A DNA stretch of 64,000 nucleotides from Peromyscus leucopus (GCF_004664715.2 NC_051083.1:117624534-117688533); one strand, 5' to 3'; shown: positions 10,521-21,128, counted from the stretch's first letter. Program-made: numbers and translations. The notes: generated from the sequence alone by a model not told the origin.

Positions 10521-11492
10521 ATGGATGCTAGACGAAAGCACTGGAAAGACAATACGTTCACTCCTTTTTTAAATGAGCCTGATGTTCTAGAAGAGGCTGC
10601 TCCTCTTCAGTCTTTCTCTGAAGAAACACCTGCAGAGAAATCCAGAAGGATGGGGAGAATTTTTAACTTTGCCAGCAAAAAGGTTCAAGAAGGTAACACA
10701 TTTAAGAGCAAAGACTGTTATTCCCCAATAGTGGAAAGAGAACAAGACCCCAATTTAGGAGAGAGAAGGATGAACGCGTCAAAGAACGTAGCAAAGACAG
10801 ATTCTGCCTTCTTGGACTTGCTTAATTTGGGTGGTGCAACCAAGGCAAGTTCTCACAGAAGGGAGAGCGCCTCCGCGTGGAGTAGAAAGGAATTGCCGAC
10901 TGCCGTACATGGCGCCAGGAAGAAATGGTCAGAAGAAATGCCACCAAAACTCCGTTTGCACCTCCTGAACGAAGAGCTGGGAGAACTTAACCTAAAATGC
11001 CGGGAGATCGAAGAGGACTTTGAAAACGCCGAAAAAGAACTTTTGAACTCTCGAAAGGAAGCCTCAACGAAATCTGTCAATCTTCAAGAACCAGGGACAG
11101 CTGCTTCAAAGAATGACTGGGAACTGCAAGCTTTAAAAAATGACCTGTCTGAAAAAGTGACAAACGTAAAAAACTTAACCGAAGAGCTCCAGCAAGCCAA
11201 AGAAGTCATGTACAGATTGGATCTAGAGAACAGAAACTTGAAAGACACTCTCTTGAAATTGAAGCATCAAACTGAACTCAGTACTGCACTCCTCAGAGAA
11301 GAGATGAGATTGTTTTACGAGCTGGAAATGGAAAAGATCCACTTAGAGCTGGGTGCCATCAAGAATGAGCTGAGAGCTGAGAAGACCCTGCGAGCAAAGA
11401 ACAGCAGAACCCTGGAGTTGCTTGGAAGACAACTTGCTTCCGTGATAAGGTCATCGCATACCGCTGACCACTTCACTGGAAATGGTTTTTAA
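10521..11492 (+). CDS. CCDC160: Coiled-coil domain-containing protein 160
   Basis: An intact 323-residue reading frame. The N terminus MDARRKHWKDNTFTPF, and the central and C-terminal halves, match what I know of mammalian CCDC160 (human protein about 325 residues). Residues 1-135 look disordered and polar. About 142-180 and 200-308 are Glu/Lys/Leu-rich with heptad leucines, as expected for a long coiled coil. The tail ends HTADHFTGNGF. No signal peptide, membrane segment or enzyme motif is seen. Molecular function is unknown. The frame is open 11 codons further upstream, but those codons lie across the intron end (TTTTTCAG, exon from 10499), so the ATG at 10521 is chosen. Its context AAAATGG has A at -3 and G at +4. 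The whole coding sequence is in one exon, with no frameshift or internal stop. In human the gene is X-linked (Xq26.2). Confidence 0.95.
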   Translation: MDARRKHWKDNTFTPFLNEPDVLEEAAPLQSFSEETPAEKSRRMGRIFNFASKKVQEGNTFKSKDCYSPIVEREQDPNLGERRMNASKNVAKTDSAFLDLLNLGGATKASSHRRESASAWSRKELPTAVHGARKKWSEEMPPKLRLHLLNEELGELNLKCREIEEDFENAEKELLNSRKEASTKSVNLQEPGTAASKNDWELQALKNDLSEKVTNVKNLTEELQQAKEVMYRLDLENRNLKDTLLKLKHQTELSTALLREEMRLFYELEMEKIHLELGAIKNELRAEKTLRAKNSRTLELLGRQLASVIRSSHTADHFTGNGF

Positions 11493-11603
11493 ACTCAAGG
11501 TGGGGAAAGCCTTTCACTGGGCAAGTCATTGAGCCAAGTCGATGTTTATTGTACTACCCATTTGTGTATGGCTAAAATGTATTTGATAGCTTGCAATCTT
11601 TAC

Positions 11604-11643
11604 GGTGAATCAGAATACCTACAGGTGAATCAAAATACCTACA
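11604..11643 (+). repeat. 20-bp tandem duplication in the 3' UTR
   Basis: Two adjacent copies of GGTGAATCA(G/A)AATACCTACA that differ at one base. Confidence 0.95.
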
Positions 11644-11773
11644 GATCGTGCAGATGTTAACTTTGAAGCATCTGTTTTCTCTTTTTGATGAAGTCATTGT
11701 CAAGAATCTGAACTGATACTTCTAAAATCTCTTTTATATGGGTGCATATATAATATCACTAAGACAAAACAAC

Positions 11774-11779
11774 AATAAA
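11774..11779 (+). terminator. CCDC160: Poly(A) signal AATAAA (proximal)
   Basis: Canonical hexamer 280 bases after the CCDC160 stop. Confidence 0.55.
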
Positions 11780-11895
11780 AAACCCAAACTGATTCACCAG
11801 ATCACGGATGAATCCGAATCAGCAGCATTGTGTGATCTTGTTAGCCATGTCCTTGGCATATCAATGTTCTCCCATCTGTGGTAATCAATGTGAAC

Positions 11896-11901
11896 AATAA
11901 A
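11896..11901 (+). terminator. CCDC160: Poly(A) signal AATAAA (distal)
   Basis: Canonical hexamer followed by a TG/T-rich stretch (CTTGTTTACATG, then ATGCCTGTGACTTTTG), the usual layout of a cleavage site. From here to 12470 the sequence looks single-copy. Confidence 0.55.
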
Positions 11902-12479
11902 AATCTTGTTTACATGTATAAGCATAGAATATGCCTGTGACTTTTGTAGTTGCCTGGTCAAACAGCAGAACAAAAATGTATCTATTTTCTTTGGGGGTCT
12001 AACTTTGATTAGGTACATGGAAACATCTGGGGATCACAATCTCCCCTGCTGATTTCCCCCATGCTTTTTCTTGGACTTTGACACAGTTCTCATAGACTAC
12101 AGGATGATTTAGATCACTGTTCTGACCTTTGCTAGAAGCAGGGCCTGTCAGCCATGGCTCTTGCATTTTCTTATGTTGGCCAGCAAGAGGCACTTAGTTT
12201 ACACAGTTCTCCCAGAGTTCAGCCAGGGGAATTTTCCAAGTCCTTAACTGGCTTCTATCATTGAGCTAGGACTGCTGTGAAAGGTGTTAGATGTCATCTG
12301 GACAAACGTCTAGTGTGCTGGCTTGATTTAGGTCACATCACCCACCCCTGTAAGGGGCCCAGAAAATGATCATTTGCTTTGTATCTACAAAGAGTGAAAA
12401 TATGCTGCCTCTGTCCTTTGGTGGAAATGATGGCTCAGTGATTCTCTGAATTGGTGGGTGTTGACCATCAAGATTTCTG

Positions 12480-13235
12480 GTAGTCAGACACATACTTGCA
12501 TGGCATTTTTTGAGATTATAATATAACTACATCATTTCTTCCTACCCTTTCGTCCTTCTAAACGCACTCACATACCCTCCTTGTTCTCTCTCAAATTTAC
12601 GGCCTCTTTTTTTTTTATTAATTGTTGTTACATACCCATATGTGTATGCATATACAGGTATATTCCTAAATATAACCTGGTTAGTCTGTATAATGCTACT
12701 TGGATGTATGTTTTCCTTTTTCAGCACATTTGGTATTGGATAACCAGGTGGAGTGCTCTTCCTTGGGAAAGACTATTTCTCTCACTTTGAGCATTCCTTA
12801 GTTTGCTGTAGTTCTTTGTGTAGAGCTGAGGCCTCATGGGATTTCCCTAGTCCATTTGGCATGTCTATTCCTGTTGTCCTTGTTCAGATCATGTTTAGGC
12901 AACCATGTTGGTGAGACTTTATGGGTGTAGATTCTAACATTACTAGGAGACACAGTCTCACAGCAAACTCCCTAATCCTCCGGCTCTTACAATTTTTTTC
13001 TGTCCCCTCATTTTTGAAAAATGTTTCCTGAGCCTTATGTTCAGTTGTTGTTTTATAGATGTATCCATTGGGACTGTGCTCCATAACTCTGCATTTTGGT
13101 TGTGAGGAGTACACTTATCTGTGGTGTAAGGACAAACATTTAGAATGTAGTTAAGAGCTATGTTGGTTTAGTAAAGGAGTGGTTGTAGGTTCTCTTCTAA
13201 GATCTGTGACTTCACTAGCCCTGGTATTTTTTAAT
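12480..13235. mobile_element. Rodent L1-type 3' region (Lx-like), uncertain name
   Basis: Closely follows a high-copy murine sequence I recognise, with words such as GGTATTGGATAACCA, AGACTATTTCTC, GCATTCCTTAGTTTGC, TTGGTGAGACTTTATGGGTG and GGTTGTAGGTTCTC in order. Likely an old L1 3' UTR. The orientation was not resolved. Confidence 0.55.
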
Positions 13236-13261
13236 GTGGTGTATATAAACAAGGGAATCAC

Positions 13262-13482
13262 TAATTATTTTAATAATTTGATTTGTATGGGTGGTTTGCA
13301 TGCACAAATATCTGAACACCACATATGTACCTGGTGCCTATGAAGGCCGGAAGAAGGCCTCAAATCCCCTGGAACTGGATTATACATAGGTGTGAGCCAC
13401 CATGTGGGTGCTGGGGATCAAACCCAGGTCCTCTGCAAGAGCAGCCATTGCTTTTAACATCAGAGCCATCTCTCTAGCCTCT
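13262..13482 (-). mobile_element. B3/B2 SINE
   Basis: Minus strand: TGTATGGGTGGTTTGCATGC, CCTGGTGCCTATGAAGGCC, GAGCCACCATGTGGGTGC, ACCCAGGTCCTCTGCAAGAG and GAGCCATCTCTCTAGCC. Confidence 0.85.
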
Positions 13483-13679
13483 TATTGGGGCATTTCTAAC
13501 TCCAAATGAGTCAGATGCAATCACAGACTACGAAAGTGGGGTACAGTCAGAAAGGTGGAAAAATGCCCAAACTGGCAGTCAGGATGCTCTGATTTCCCAG
13601 TGACTATGACTTTCTTCTAGATCTAAAAGCCCTAACATAAAATGAGAGAGCAGATCTGCCATAAAGATGCTCTTCAGAG

Positions 13680-13790
13680 CTGACTATGGTGGCATGGGCC
13701 TGTAGTTCCACCACTCCAGAAGCAAGAACAGAAGGATCACTGCAGCCTAGAGGTCCAAGGTCAGCCTGAGCATCATTTATGAAACGTTCT
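13680..13790 (+). mobile_element. Old B1-like (7SL-derived) SINE
   Basis: Degenerate B1 head: GTGGCATGGGCCTGTAGTTCC, then AGAAGGATCACTGCAGCC and a GGTCCAAGGTCAGCCTG B-box region. The 'TGTAGTTCC...' form is the older 7SL-like type. Confidence 0.55.
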
Positions 13791-14349
13791 GTTCAGGTTT
13801 TAGGTAGCGACTTCAACTCAATGATTTTTATTTGGAAGTGTAACTAGCTGTACCCACGATGATGTGAAATTGCTGTGGCATCAGGCACATTCAACTCTAA
13901 TATTTTGGGGCACCTATACTTCACACCTGCCTTTCCAAGGAAGTGTATGCGGGATCTTTAAGTTATTTCAACATCTCCAAATATTGTGCCAGTAAATGTG
14001 TGGAACAAGTAAGGGAGGTTACTACTCCTTTCTCTCTCTCTCTCTCTTTTATTAAGACCAGGGAAGGTAATGAATGGAAGCAAACTAAGCTGACTCAGGA
14101 GCTAGGCAAGGTTGCCTGGCAAGGGAAGACAGGATTCGATTGGAAGGTTAATGTTGGTGCTTTTCCACTTAGCCCCAAGAAAGGGAATGCGGGCACTGGT
14201 AGCCTGCTTCAAAGCAAAGATGCTTGTGGCTTTAGCGGTCACTCTGACTTCCCACCAAGGGTCTACCCACAGAAGGAAACTAACTAGGAGTTCTCTGCCC
14301 TGTTTGAATCTATTTATCCTTCAACACACCCTTAAAAATTCTTCATTTG

Positions 14350-14429
14350 GGGGTTGGGGATTTAGCTAGGTGGTAGAGCGCTTGTTTAGCGACGCTCTGG
14401 GTTCAGTCCTCAGCTCTGGAAAAAAAAAA
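14350..14429 (+). mobile_element. ID SINE
   Basis: GGGGTTGGGGATTTAGCT, GGTAGAGCGCTTG, GGGTTCAGTCCTCAGCTC and a poly-A tail. Target site TTCATTTG at 14342-14349 and 14438-14445. Confidence 0.92.
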
Positions 14430-14445
14430 TTTTTTTTTTCATTTG

Positions 14446-14618
14446 GCCAGGCGGTGATGGCACACACCTTTAATCCCAGCACTCGGGAGCCAGAGCCAGG
14501 GGAATCTCTCTGAGTTCGAGGCCAGCCTGGTCTACAGAGTGAGATCCAGGAAAGGCACCAAAATAACACAGAGAAACCCTGTCTCGAAAAACCAAAAAAA
14601 AAAAAAAAAAAAAAAAAA
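14446..14618 (+). mobile_element. B1 SINE next to ID, same target
   Basis: Full B1 (GCCAGGCGGTGATGGC through GTCTCGAAAAACC and a long A tail). The 8-mer TTCATTTG lies immediately before it (14438-14445) and after it (14621-14628), so it entered one target repeat of the ID. Confidence 0.93.
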
Positions 14619-14724
14619 TCTTCATTTGTCTTTGCCCTGTAAAGGTGCTCATCCCTTAATGATAGCATGCTGAGCTGTCACACTGTGCTCTACCACCAAG
14701 CTCAACCGTTCAACGCAATTCTGT

Positions 14725-14802
14725 TTTTGTCTATGTGGTGCTGGGAATCAAATCTTTAGGCTAGGGCAAGCACACTACCATTGAGTTATACTCCCACTGT
14801 TA
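14725..14802 (-). mobile_element. ID-like / B4-end SINE fragment
   Basis: Minus strand: TGGTGCTGGGAATCAAATC, GGGCAAGCACACTACCATTGAG and TTATACTCCCAC. Confidence 0.6.
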
Positions 14803-14810
14803 ATATGTTT

Positions 14811-15085
14811 TTTTTCCTTCCTTCCTCCTTCCTCCCTCCCTCCCTTCCTTCTTTCCTTCTTCCCTCCCTCTTGTCCTTCCTTCCTTTTTCCTTCTCTCTC
14901 TTTCCTTCCTTTTCTTCTTCTTTCTTCTTCCCTCTCTCTTTCCCTTCCTTCCTTCCTTCCTTCCTTCTTCCTTCCTTCCTTCCTTCCTTTCTTCCTTCCC
15001 CTCTCTCTTTCCCCTTCCTTCCTTCCTTCCTTCCTTCCTTCCTTCCTTCCTTCCTTCCTTCCTTCCTTCCTTTCCTCCTTCCTTC
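14811..15085 (+). repeat. (TTCC)n polypyrimidine tract
   Basis: About 275 bases made almost only of C and T on the plus strand, mainly TTCC units with CTC interruptions. The long Lys/Arg/Glu/Gly or Ser/Phe/Pro open frames it creates are artefacts. Confidence 0.97.
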
Positions 15086-15087
15086 AT

Positions 15088-15145
15088 TTCTTTTTTTAAG
15101 ACAGGGCCTCAGTGTGTAGCCCTTGTTGACCTCCAACTCCATATT
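15088..15145 (-). mobile_element. B1 fragment
   Basis: T-run then AAGACAGGGCCTCAGTGTGTAG and TTGACCTCCAACTCC; only the 3' third of a reverse B1. Confidence 0.5.
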
Positions 15146-15414
15146 CTTCTCCCTTACCTTTCCAACTGCTAATTAAATATACAAGTATTTTTAAAATGGG
15201 GGTGGCACATTAGAGCACTCGTCCCTTTAACTTGTTGAGTGAAGAATTTGAAATCAGCAATGGAACCACCAAGTACCACCAAGTCCTTAATTCTTCCCCA
15301 CAAGAAACCTGGCTTGTCAGTATTATTGGAATGGGCTCCAGTTCTATAAAATTTTGCTGAGCCTTTATTATCATAGCTCATTACTAATTTTAAAAATGTT
15401 TTAATTGTGTACGT

Positions 15415-15459
<45 letters not shown>
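15415..15459. repeat. (GT)n microsatellite
   Basis: About 22 GT units. Confidence 0.97.
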
Positions 15460-15462
<3 letters not shown>

Positions 15463-15503
15463 CATACGTGTGTGTATGCATGTGGAGGCCACAAGTTAAC
15501 AGT

Positions 15504-16015
15504 TGTGGTGGTATTTTGTTCCCCAAAATATTGTGCACCTAATAAAGTTATCTGGGGTCAGAGATAGAACAGCCAGTGGATACAAAGGCTAGAAAATGGT
15601 GCCACTCACACCTTTAATCCTAGCATTCCAGAGATAGAAATCCCTCTGGATCTCTGTGAGTTCAAGGCCACATTGGAAACAGCCAGGCATGGTGACACAT
15701 GCCTTTAATCCCAAGTAGTGAGCCTTTAATCCCAGGGAGTGGTGGCAAAAACAGAAAGGTATATAAGGCGTGAAGACCAGAAACTAAGAAGCATTTGGGT
15801 GGTTAAGCTTTTAGGCTTTCGAGCAGCACAGTTCAGCTGAGATCCCTTTGGATGAGGACACAGAAGCTTCCAGTCTGAGGAAACAGGATTAGCTGAGAAG
15901 TTGGCCAGGTGAGGTTAGCTGTAGCTTGTTCTGTCTCTCTCATCTTCCAGTGTTCACCCCAATACCTGGCTCAGGTTTGATTTTATTAATAAGAACTTTT
16001 AAGATTTCTGCTACA
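15504..16015 (+). mobile_element. Solo LTR, family A
   Basis: TGTGGTGGTATTTTG...TTTCTGCTACA, with the same two B1-derived blocks and a TATA box TATATAAGG at 15760-15768. Flanking AACAGT (left) and ATTAGT (right) agree at four of six bases, so the duplication is decayed or absent. There is a small internal duplication around AGCCTTTAATCCC. Confidence 0.85.
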
Positions 16016-16041
16016 ATTAGTTGTCTTCTATCATTCTCCAC

Positions 16042-16245
16042 TTTATTTTTTGAGACAGGGTCTCCCACTGAACCTGGCACTTGCCAACGGACTAGATTGA
16101 ATGGCCACTGAAGCCCTGGCTTCCTCCTGTCTCTGCCTCTGAGTGCCCAGCTTTTCGTTGGGCACTGGGACCCCAAACTCGGGCCCTCAACTTGTGCAGC
16201 AGGTAGCCTTTGCTGCAGTCCCCAGATGTCACATATTCTAATGCA
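16042..16245 (-). mobile_element. B4 SINE
   Basis: Reverse composite: GAGACAGGGTCTCCCACTG, CCTGTCTCTGCCTC, TTGGGCACTGGGACCCCAAAC and CAACTTGTGCAGCAGG. A B1-like part joined to an ID-like part is the B4 layout. Confidence 0.65.
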
Positions 16246-16539
16246 TGCTTTAAAAAACACTTGACTTTCCTGAATTCAGGATACAACTTCAAACTAAGGG
16301 TATGCCATGGTATAGCCGTTAGTACTTTTTCTCAGTCATTTTTGAAATAACGGTGTATCTTCCAATCAGTATGGTTTCAGATATGGAGAAATAGGAAATG
16401 CGCTAGACTGGGAATATGGGAATCAAAGGATTTATGAATATGACCAGTCTCTCCGACGACAGGGCCCTTAGTTGCACAGTGAACTAAAACAAAGTGCTAA
16501 GAGCTGTCATAGCAAGTGCAGTTAGAAGACAGAAGAGTT

Positions 16540-16929
16540 TGTAGCTAGAGTTTTCCTGCCTTGTCCATAGTTAGGACAAATCTTTGTCACCCACCAGTCC
16601 CACAGCCGCTCAGACCCAACCAAGTAAACACACAGAGACTTATATTGCTTACAAACTGTATGGCCGTGGCAGGCTTCTTGCTAACTGTTCTTATAGCTTA
16701 AATTAATCCATTTCCATAAATCTATACCTTGCCACGTGGCTCGTGGCTTACAGGCATCTTCACATACTGCTTGTCCTGGCAGCAGCTGGCAGTGAGTCCT
16801 CTGCCTTCCTGTTCTTTCTTTTCTCCTCTCTGTTAGTCCCACCTATACTTCCTGCCTAGCCACTGGCCAATCAGTGTTTTATTTATTGACCAATCAGAGC
16901 AACACATTTGCCATACAGAATGTCCCACA
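16540..16929 (-). mobile_element. Solo LTR, family D
   Basis: Minus strand begins TGTGGGACATTCTGTATGG and ends ACTCTAGCTACA. It carries CTGATTGGTCAATAAATAAAAC and a CCAGTGGCTAGGCAGGAAG stretch. The 8-mer CAGAAGAG lies just outside both edges (16530-16537 and 16931-16938), though not exactly abutting the TG/CA ends. Confidence 0.7.
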
Positions 16930-16930
16930 G

Positions 16931-17578
16931 CAGAAGAGGATCAATGAGTTCTGGCCCTGAGGCTAGGAATGCGTTCACAAAGGAGGTGGCAATATGACTC
17001 GCCCATGGGGCAGGAGGCAGAGGCGCTTCTGAAGTGGCAAAGTGGAGGGTTCATTTTGCCTCACAGAGGACTCTTGCCAGCAGTGAACTAAAAGGTCTGG
17101 GATGCTGTGCACTGCTGGGTTTCTAAGTCCCACTTAAGCTCCTACTCTGGAAACCTACTGTGATTTCCAACTCCTGCTCCTTTTCGACTAGATCAAAGCA
17201 TGATGTTCTCAGGGTGTAAACCCCGGGCTCCAGAAGACAAAGCTAGAAAAATAACTCTTCCAGTACCAATGGACCTTTGCTAGTCATTTTTTTTATTTTG
17301 GAAACAATATGCCTAAGAAGCATCAGTGGTAATATTGAGCAAACACCATTGCAAGCAGGCATGAAAGAGAAACACCAGAGTTGGGCCTCTCTCCAAAGAA
17401 GCACCAGAGACTGAATGTGCAGGCTTTCATTAGTCACTTGCTACCCTTGTTAACTTGGCAACTTGGGTTCCTCGTCTTCTAAGACAGGATCAATGGTCTT
17501 ATTGGGAGGATGAGCAGAGATCACAAAGAATCAGCACAAGTTCCCTTTGTTGTTGTTACTATGATCTTAACTGACAGT
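16931..17578. other. Single-copy-looking segment
   Basis: No repeat or gene recognised. Confidence 0.4.
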
Positions 17579-18048
17579 TGTGGTGATAATGTGTTCCCCA
17601 GAATATTGTGTACCCTAATAAACTTATCTGAGGTCAGAGAACTGAACAGCCACTAGATAGACATAGAGGCCAGAAAATGGTGGCACACATGCCTTTAATA
17701 CTAGCATTCTGGAGGCAGAGATCCATCCGGATCTCTGTGAGTTCAAAGCCACACTGGAAACAGCCAGGCATGGTGACACACGCCTTTAATCCCAGGAAGT
17801 GGTGGCAGGAAGCAGAAAGGTATATAAGACATGAGGACCAGGAACTAGAACTGGTTAAGCTTTTAGGCTTTTGAGCAGCAGTTCAGCTGAGACCCATTCA
17901 GATGAGGACACAGAAGCTTCCAGTTTGAGAAAACAGATCAGCTGAAGAACTGGTGAGGGGAGGTTAGCTGTGGCTTGTTCCGCTTCTCTGATCTTTCAGC
18001 CTTCAGGTTTGTTTTTAATTAATAAAACCTTTTAAGATTCGTGCTAGA
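17579..18048 (+). mobile_element. Solo LTR, family A, with 6-bp target duplication
   Basis: TGTGGTGATAATGTG...ATTCGTGCTAGA, with a mutated last CA. Perfect GACAGT duplications at 17573-17578 and 18049-18054. TATA box TATATAAG at 17821-17828. Two internal B1-derived blocks as in the other copies. Confidence 0.92.
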
Positions 18049-18143
18049 GACAGTGGAAAATTGGCCAAGCATATCTGTCTCCTCCTTGATATACTTACAC
18101 TTCCTGTAATTGCATTCTCTGGAGAGTATATCATTCATCATAT

Positions 18144-18196
18144 GGTATATATATATTGGAAAAATATATATATATATTGGAGAAATATATATATAT
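18144..18196. repeat. (TA)n with ATTGGAGAAA units
   Basis: TA runs punctuated by three near copies of TATTGGA(G/A)AAAT, the last of which is the edge of the next LTR. This suggests slippage duplication of the LTR terminus. Confidence 0.75.
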
Positions 18197-18514
18197 TGGA
18201 GAAATTATTTTGGCCACTCCACGTAGTTAAAAGGATATTTATTTAATGGCGTAACTCACAAATTAAGTAATGGGTAGGTCGCAGGGTCTGGGGAAGGTGT
18301 AATGCAGTCCAGCGGTGTTCTCCGGAGCTCTACACAGTCAATCTGCACTGGTCAGCATCCCGGCACCGAGAGAGCGCCCAGAGCGAGCGCTGGCCCATCC
18401 AGCTCTCGGGTCCCCCGGCGCCTCCCCTCGCCCCGCCTCGTAGGCGTGACAGTTGCCAGAGTCTCAATGGGGGTTGGAACTTCCAGATCCAAGCTGGAAT
18501 GGCTACCCACTACA
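18197..18514 (-). mobile_element. LTR, family E, joined to internal ERV sequence
   Basis: On the minus strand it begins TGTAGTGGGTAGCC directly after a purine tract (AAAAAGGGGGAGA), as a 3' LTR does. It contains a CpG-rich central part (GCGGGGCGAGGGGAGGCGCC) and an AATAAATATCC near its end. The CpG-rich stretch and its open frame are LTR, not a gene promoter. Confidence 0.75.
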
Positions 18515-19921
18515 TCTCCCCCTTTTTGTCTAAATAAGAAGGTTCTAAACTAATACAAGACTATATACAAAGGAATGGTTATCAAATATTGTCCAGAAAT
18601 AATGAGAGATAATGACCTAGATAAGATGGAACTACAACCAATGCAAACAATATCAAGCAAGAAACACATACTAAAATCCAGAGAAGTATAGAGCATAGGT
18701 AAACAGCATGTTATAAAGATCATTCAAAGGTGTCCTATCCTAAAGAACCTGAATCTAATACTTAATATGTTCTATCTAAGATATTATATATACCAAGTTG
18801 TAACTATAACTGCTAGTCTTCAATCCCATCAAAGACCTGAGAAGGAACATAATGGTACCTGAGAAATGGTAGATGGATGCAAGCAACTTTCGGGAATCTT
18901 GCAAGAGTAGACCAAGACAGCTGGCAGCCTGGACAGTCACCTAATGTTTCTCAGCATTGTTGGTGCATTCAAATTGGCTACAGGCCTAGAGTATCTGACA
19001 GACCATTTTTAGAAGCAGGATTTCTGAAAGACCATCTTACCCTGTCTTGGCAGAGTACAGTGGTCGCTTTCCTTGTGTCCCGCTTGTCCAGAAAGGAGAG
19101 CATTGCATTTGTACTGTCAGCCATCAAGGCAAGGGCAGTTCTTTGCCCAGTAGGCCATTTTGTGCCAAAAGACAAACTTCCAAATGGAAATGTCTTAGAA
19201 GCCCAACATTCTCTCGGGATCAATTGGTGCAGCCAGGAGCAATTGTGTCTCACGTCAACAGAATTCTAAGTTATTTAAATGCCATATTCTCCAGGTCTAT
19301 GAAGTGTTTGAAGATTACCTGCCCATCTAACCTATGTATCTGTAAATCTGGATAACCTAACTAACGTAACTATAGAGATGACAAGCATAGGCGACTATAA
19401 ATCTATAAATCTTATCTATCGAAATAACCTAAGGACTAAGGCTTCACGTAAATAAGGTAAACAGTCTATAAGCAAATGTATGGTGAAGAACGATGACTTC
19501 AAAATTGTGACAATACACAAGATATTTATAACAGAGGTAGGAATATATAGTGCGATATGCAATATGACAATAATATTAAATATATATCAATATACCGAAT
19601 ATCCTAAACAGAAGTAGAACATATATAAAGTATGACAGATATAAATTTACATTTGTATCAATATAAAAATGTTTCAAATAAGAGTAGAAATATATGTACA
19701 TTATAACAAATATAGTTCTGTATTTGTATTAATATACAAATTATCTTAAACAGGAGTATAAAAATAGTCTACATTTGTATCAACATATAAGATTCTATAA
19801 CAGTACAAATTACAGTGTAAATTATCTAAGGTTGCTATTTTACTAAGTTTGTTTACTAGTATATACAATGATTTACCATCATATCTTATACCTATCCGTT
19901 CCATTTCTTCTTCCCCCACCC

Positions 19922-19960
<39 letters not shown>

Positions 19961-20950
19961 TCCTGAGTTAATATTTTCTTCCACCCCCAACCCTATAACC
20001 ATCATCCATAACCCTGAGAATTATGAAACCTAAGGGAGAAGGGGCGTCGTTTTCTTAGAATTGCTTCCTGCCGTTTAGGGGGTGGTGTTATCTCTGTTGG
20101 GTACTGTGAGAAAGCTCAGATAGTTAAATCTCAGTTAGACTAACTGTAGGTTCTGCAGCAAGTTTTAGAGTAATGGGTAAGATTGTCTGAAATTCTGGCA
20201 AGAAGTGTAGTATGATGATGATGATTACCATGGCATCATTCTGGATTGGGTAGAGTTGTTGTTGGGGCCCCATCTTCCTTCTGGTGACTTCTGAGATTGC
20301 TATTGGAAAAACTTATTTGTTATCAAAAATGGGAGGTTTGGATTTAAAGAGGACATAGCATGTAAGAAAGGATTCTGAGAAATCAAGAGTAAGCATGGAG
20401 AGAATTAGAATTTAGAAGACAATGGTCCCTTTTTATTGGTTTCCTTCTGTCTCACACCAGAGGGCTCTTCTGATATGGGACTGAAGAATCTCTTAAACTT
20501 TTCTTTTAGCAATATGCTTGGGTTTAGAGAAGGAGTGAGCCAATTCCATCTCCAAAGCCAGCTTGGCTATAATTGAATTGGAACCACAACTTTTCTAGAT
20601 TGATAGAGAGAAAGATGTTAGACAGTGAGATTTTACCATGTGTAGATTGGTACCAATAGATTCTTCCTTTCTGCTGTAAACATCCGGATATCCAAGGCCT
20701 TATGAGTTTTGAAAGATGGGTATTTCCATTATCCTGGAAAGACAAAAACAGAACCCTACCCCACCCTTTGATTGTTAAATTTTTCTTACAACTTGTAGAG
20801 ATGTCACATTGGTGGATGATCTTTTAGAGTATTTTCTGCTTTCCTTTAGCACAAGGAGCTATGCAGCTGGGGCCCCACCACTAAGCTGCATTCAGAGCAG
20901 AATAAGAATAAGTAATTCGTTGCCTTCTTATTTGTACCCAAAAGACATTA
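18515..20950 (-). mobile_element. ERV internal region, decayed
   Basis: The part next to the LTR (to about 19260) aligns by eye with the plus-strand ERV at 23.9-24.7 kb: shared words include GACTGTCCAGGCTGCCAGCTG, CTACTCTTGCAAGA and CATTTCTCAGGTA. The remainder up to about 20950 is assigned by continuity and is less certain. No intact retroviral reading frame; short open frames of 70-130 residues have no clear domain. Confidence 0.55.
19914..19957 (+). repeat. C-run followed by T-run
   Basis: About 13 C then about 30 T, a pure pyrimidine block. Confidence 0.9.
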
Positions 20951-21049
20951 ATACTGTAGTTAGACATGTACTGTACATGTACCCTCATTCCCATACCAAC
21001 AGAATGTCTACCTGCTTCAGAGCTCAAAGCCACTGTTGTAGTGTCCTGA

Positions 21050-21128
21050 ATCTTTCCCTCTCCCTCTCCCTCTCTCTCTCTCTCTCTCCCTCTCCCTCCC
21101 TCTCTCCCTCTCCCTCTCCCTCCTCCCT

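Larger units (their letters stand above)
10499..11920 (+). other. CCDC160: CCDC160 terminal exon (coding exon plus 3' UTR)
   Basis: The acceptor is a T-rich tract ending TTTTTCAG at 10498. The exon holds 22 bases of 5' UTR, the full coding sequence and a 3' UTR of about 300-430 bases. The end depends on which poly(A) signal is used; the last plausible one ends at 11901. Confidence 0.75.

Noticed and set aside
14350..14429. tRNA-like sequence
   Set aside because: It is an ID SINE head (tRNA/BC1-derived) with a poly-A tail and target duplication, not a tRNA gene. The same applies to 35210-35308.
14781..15142. Open frames of 95-118 codons on both strands
   Set aside because: Pure translations of the (TTCC)n repeat.
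18302..18553. CpG-rich segment resembling a second promoter with an 83-codon frame
   Set aside because: It is the central part of a minus-strand retroviral LTR that follows a purine tract.
18877..19269. 130-codon plus-strand frame
   Set aside because: It lies antisense within an ERV internal fragment that recurs in the opposite orientation at 24.0-24.5 kb; no independent gene signature.
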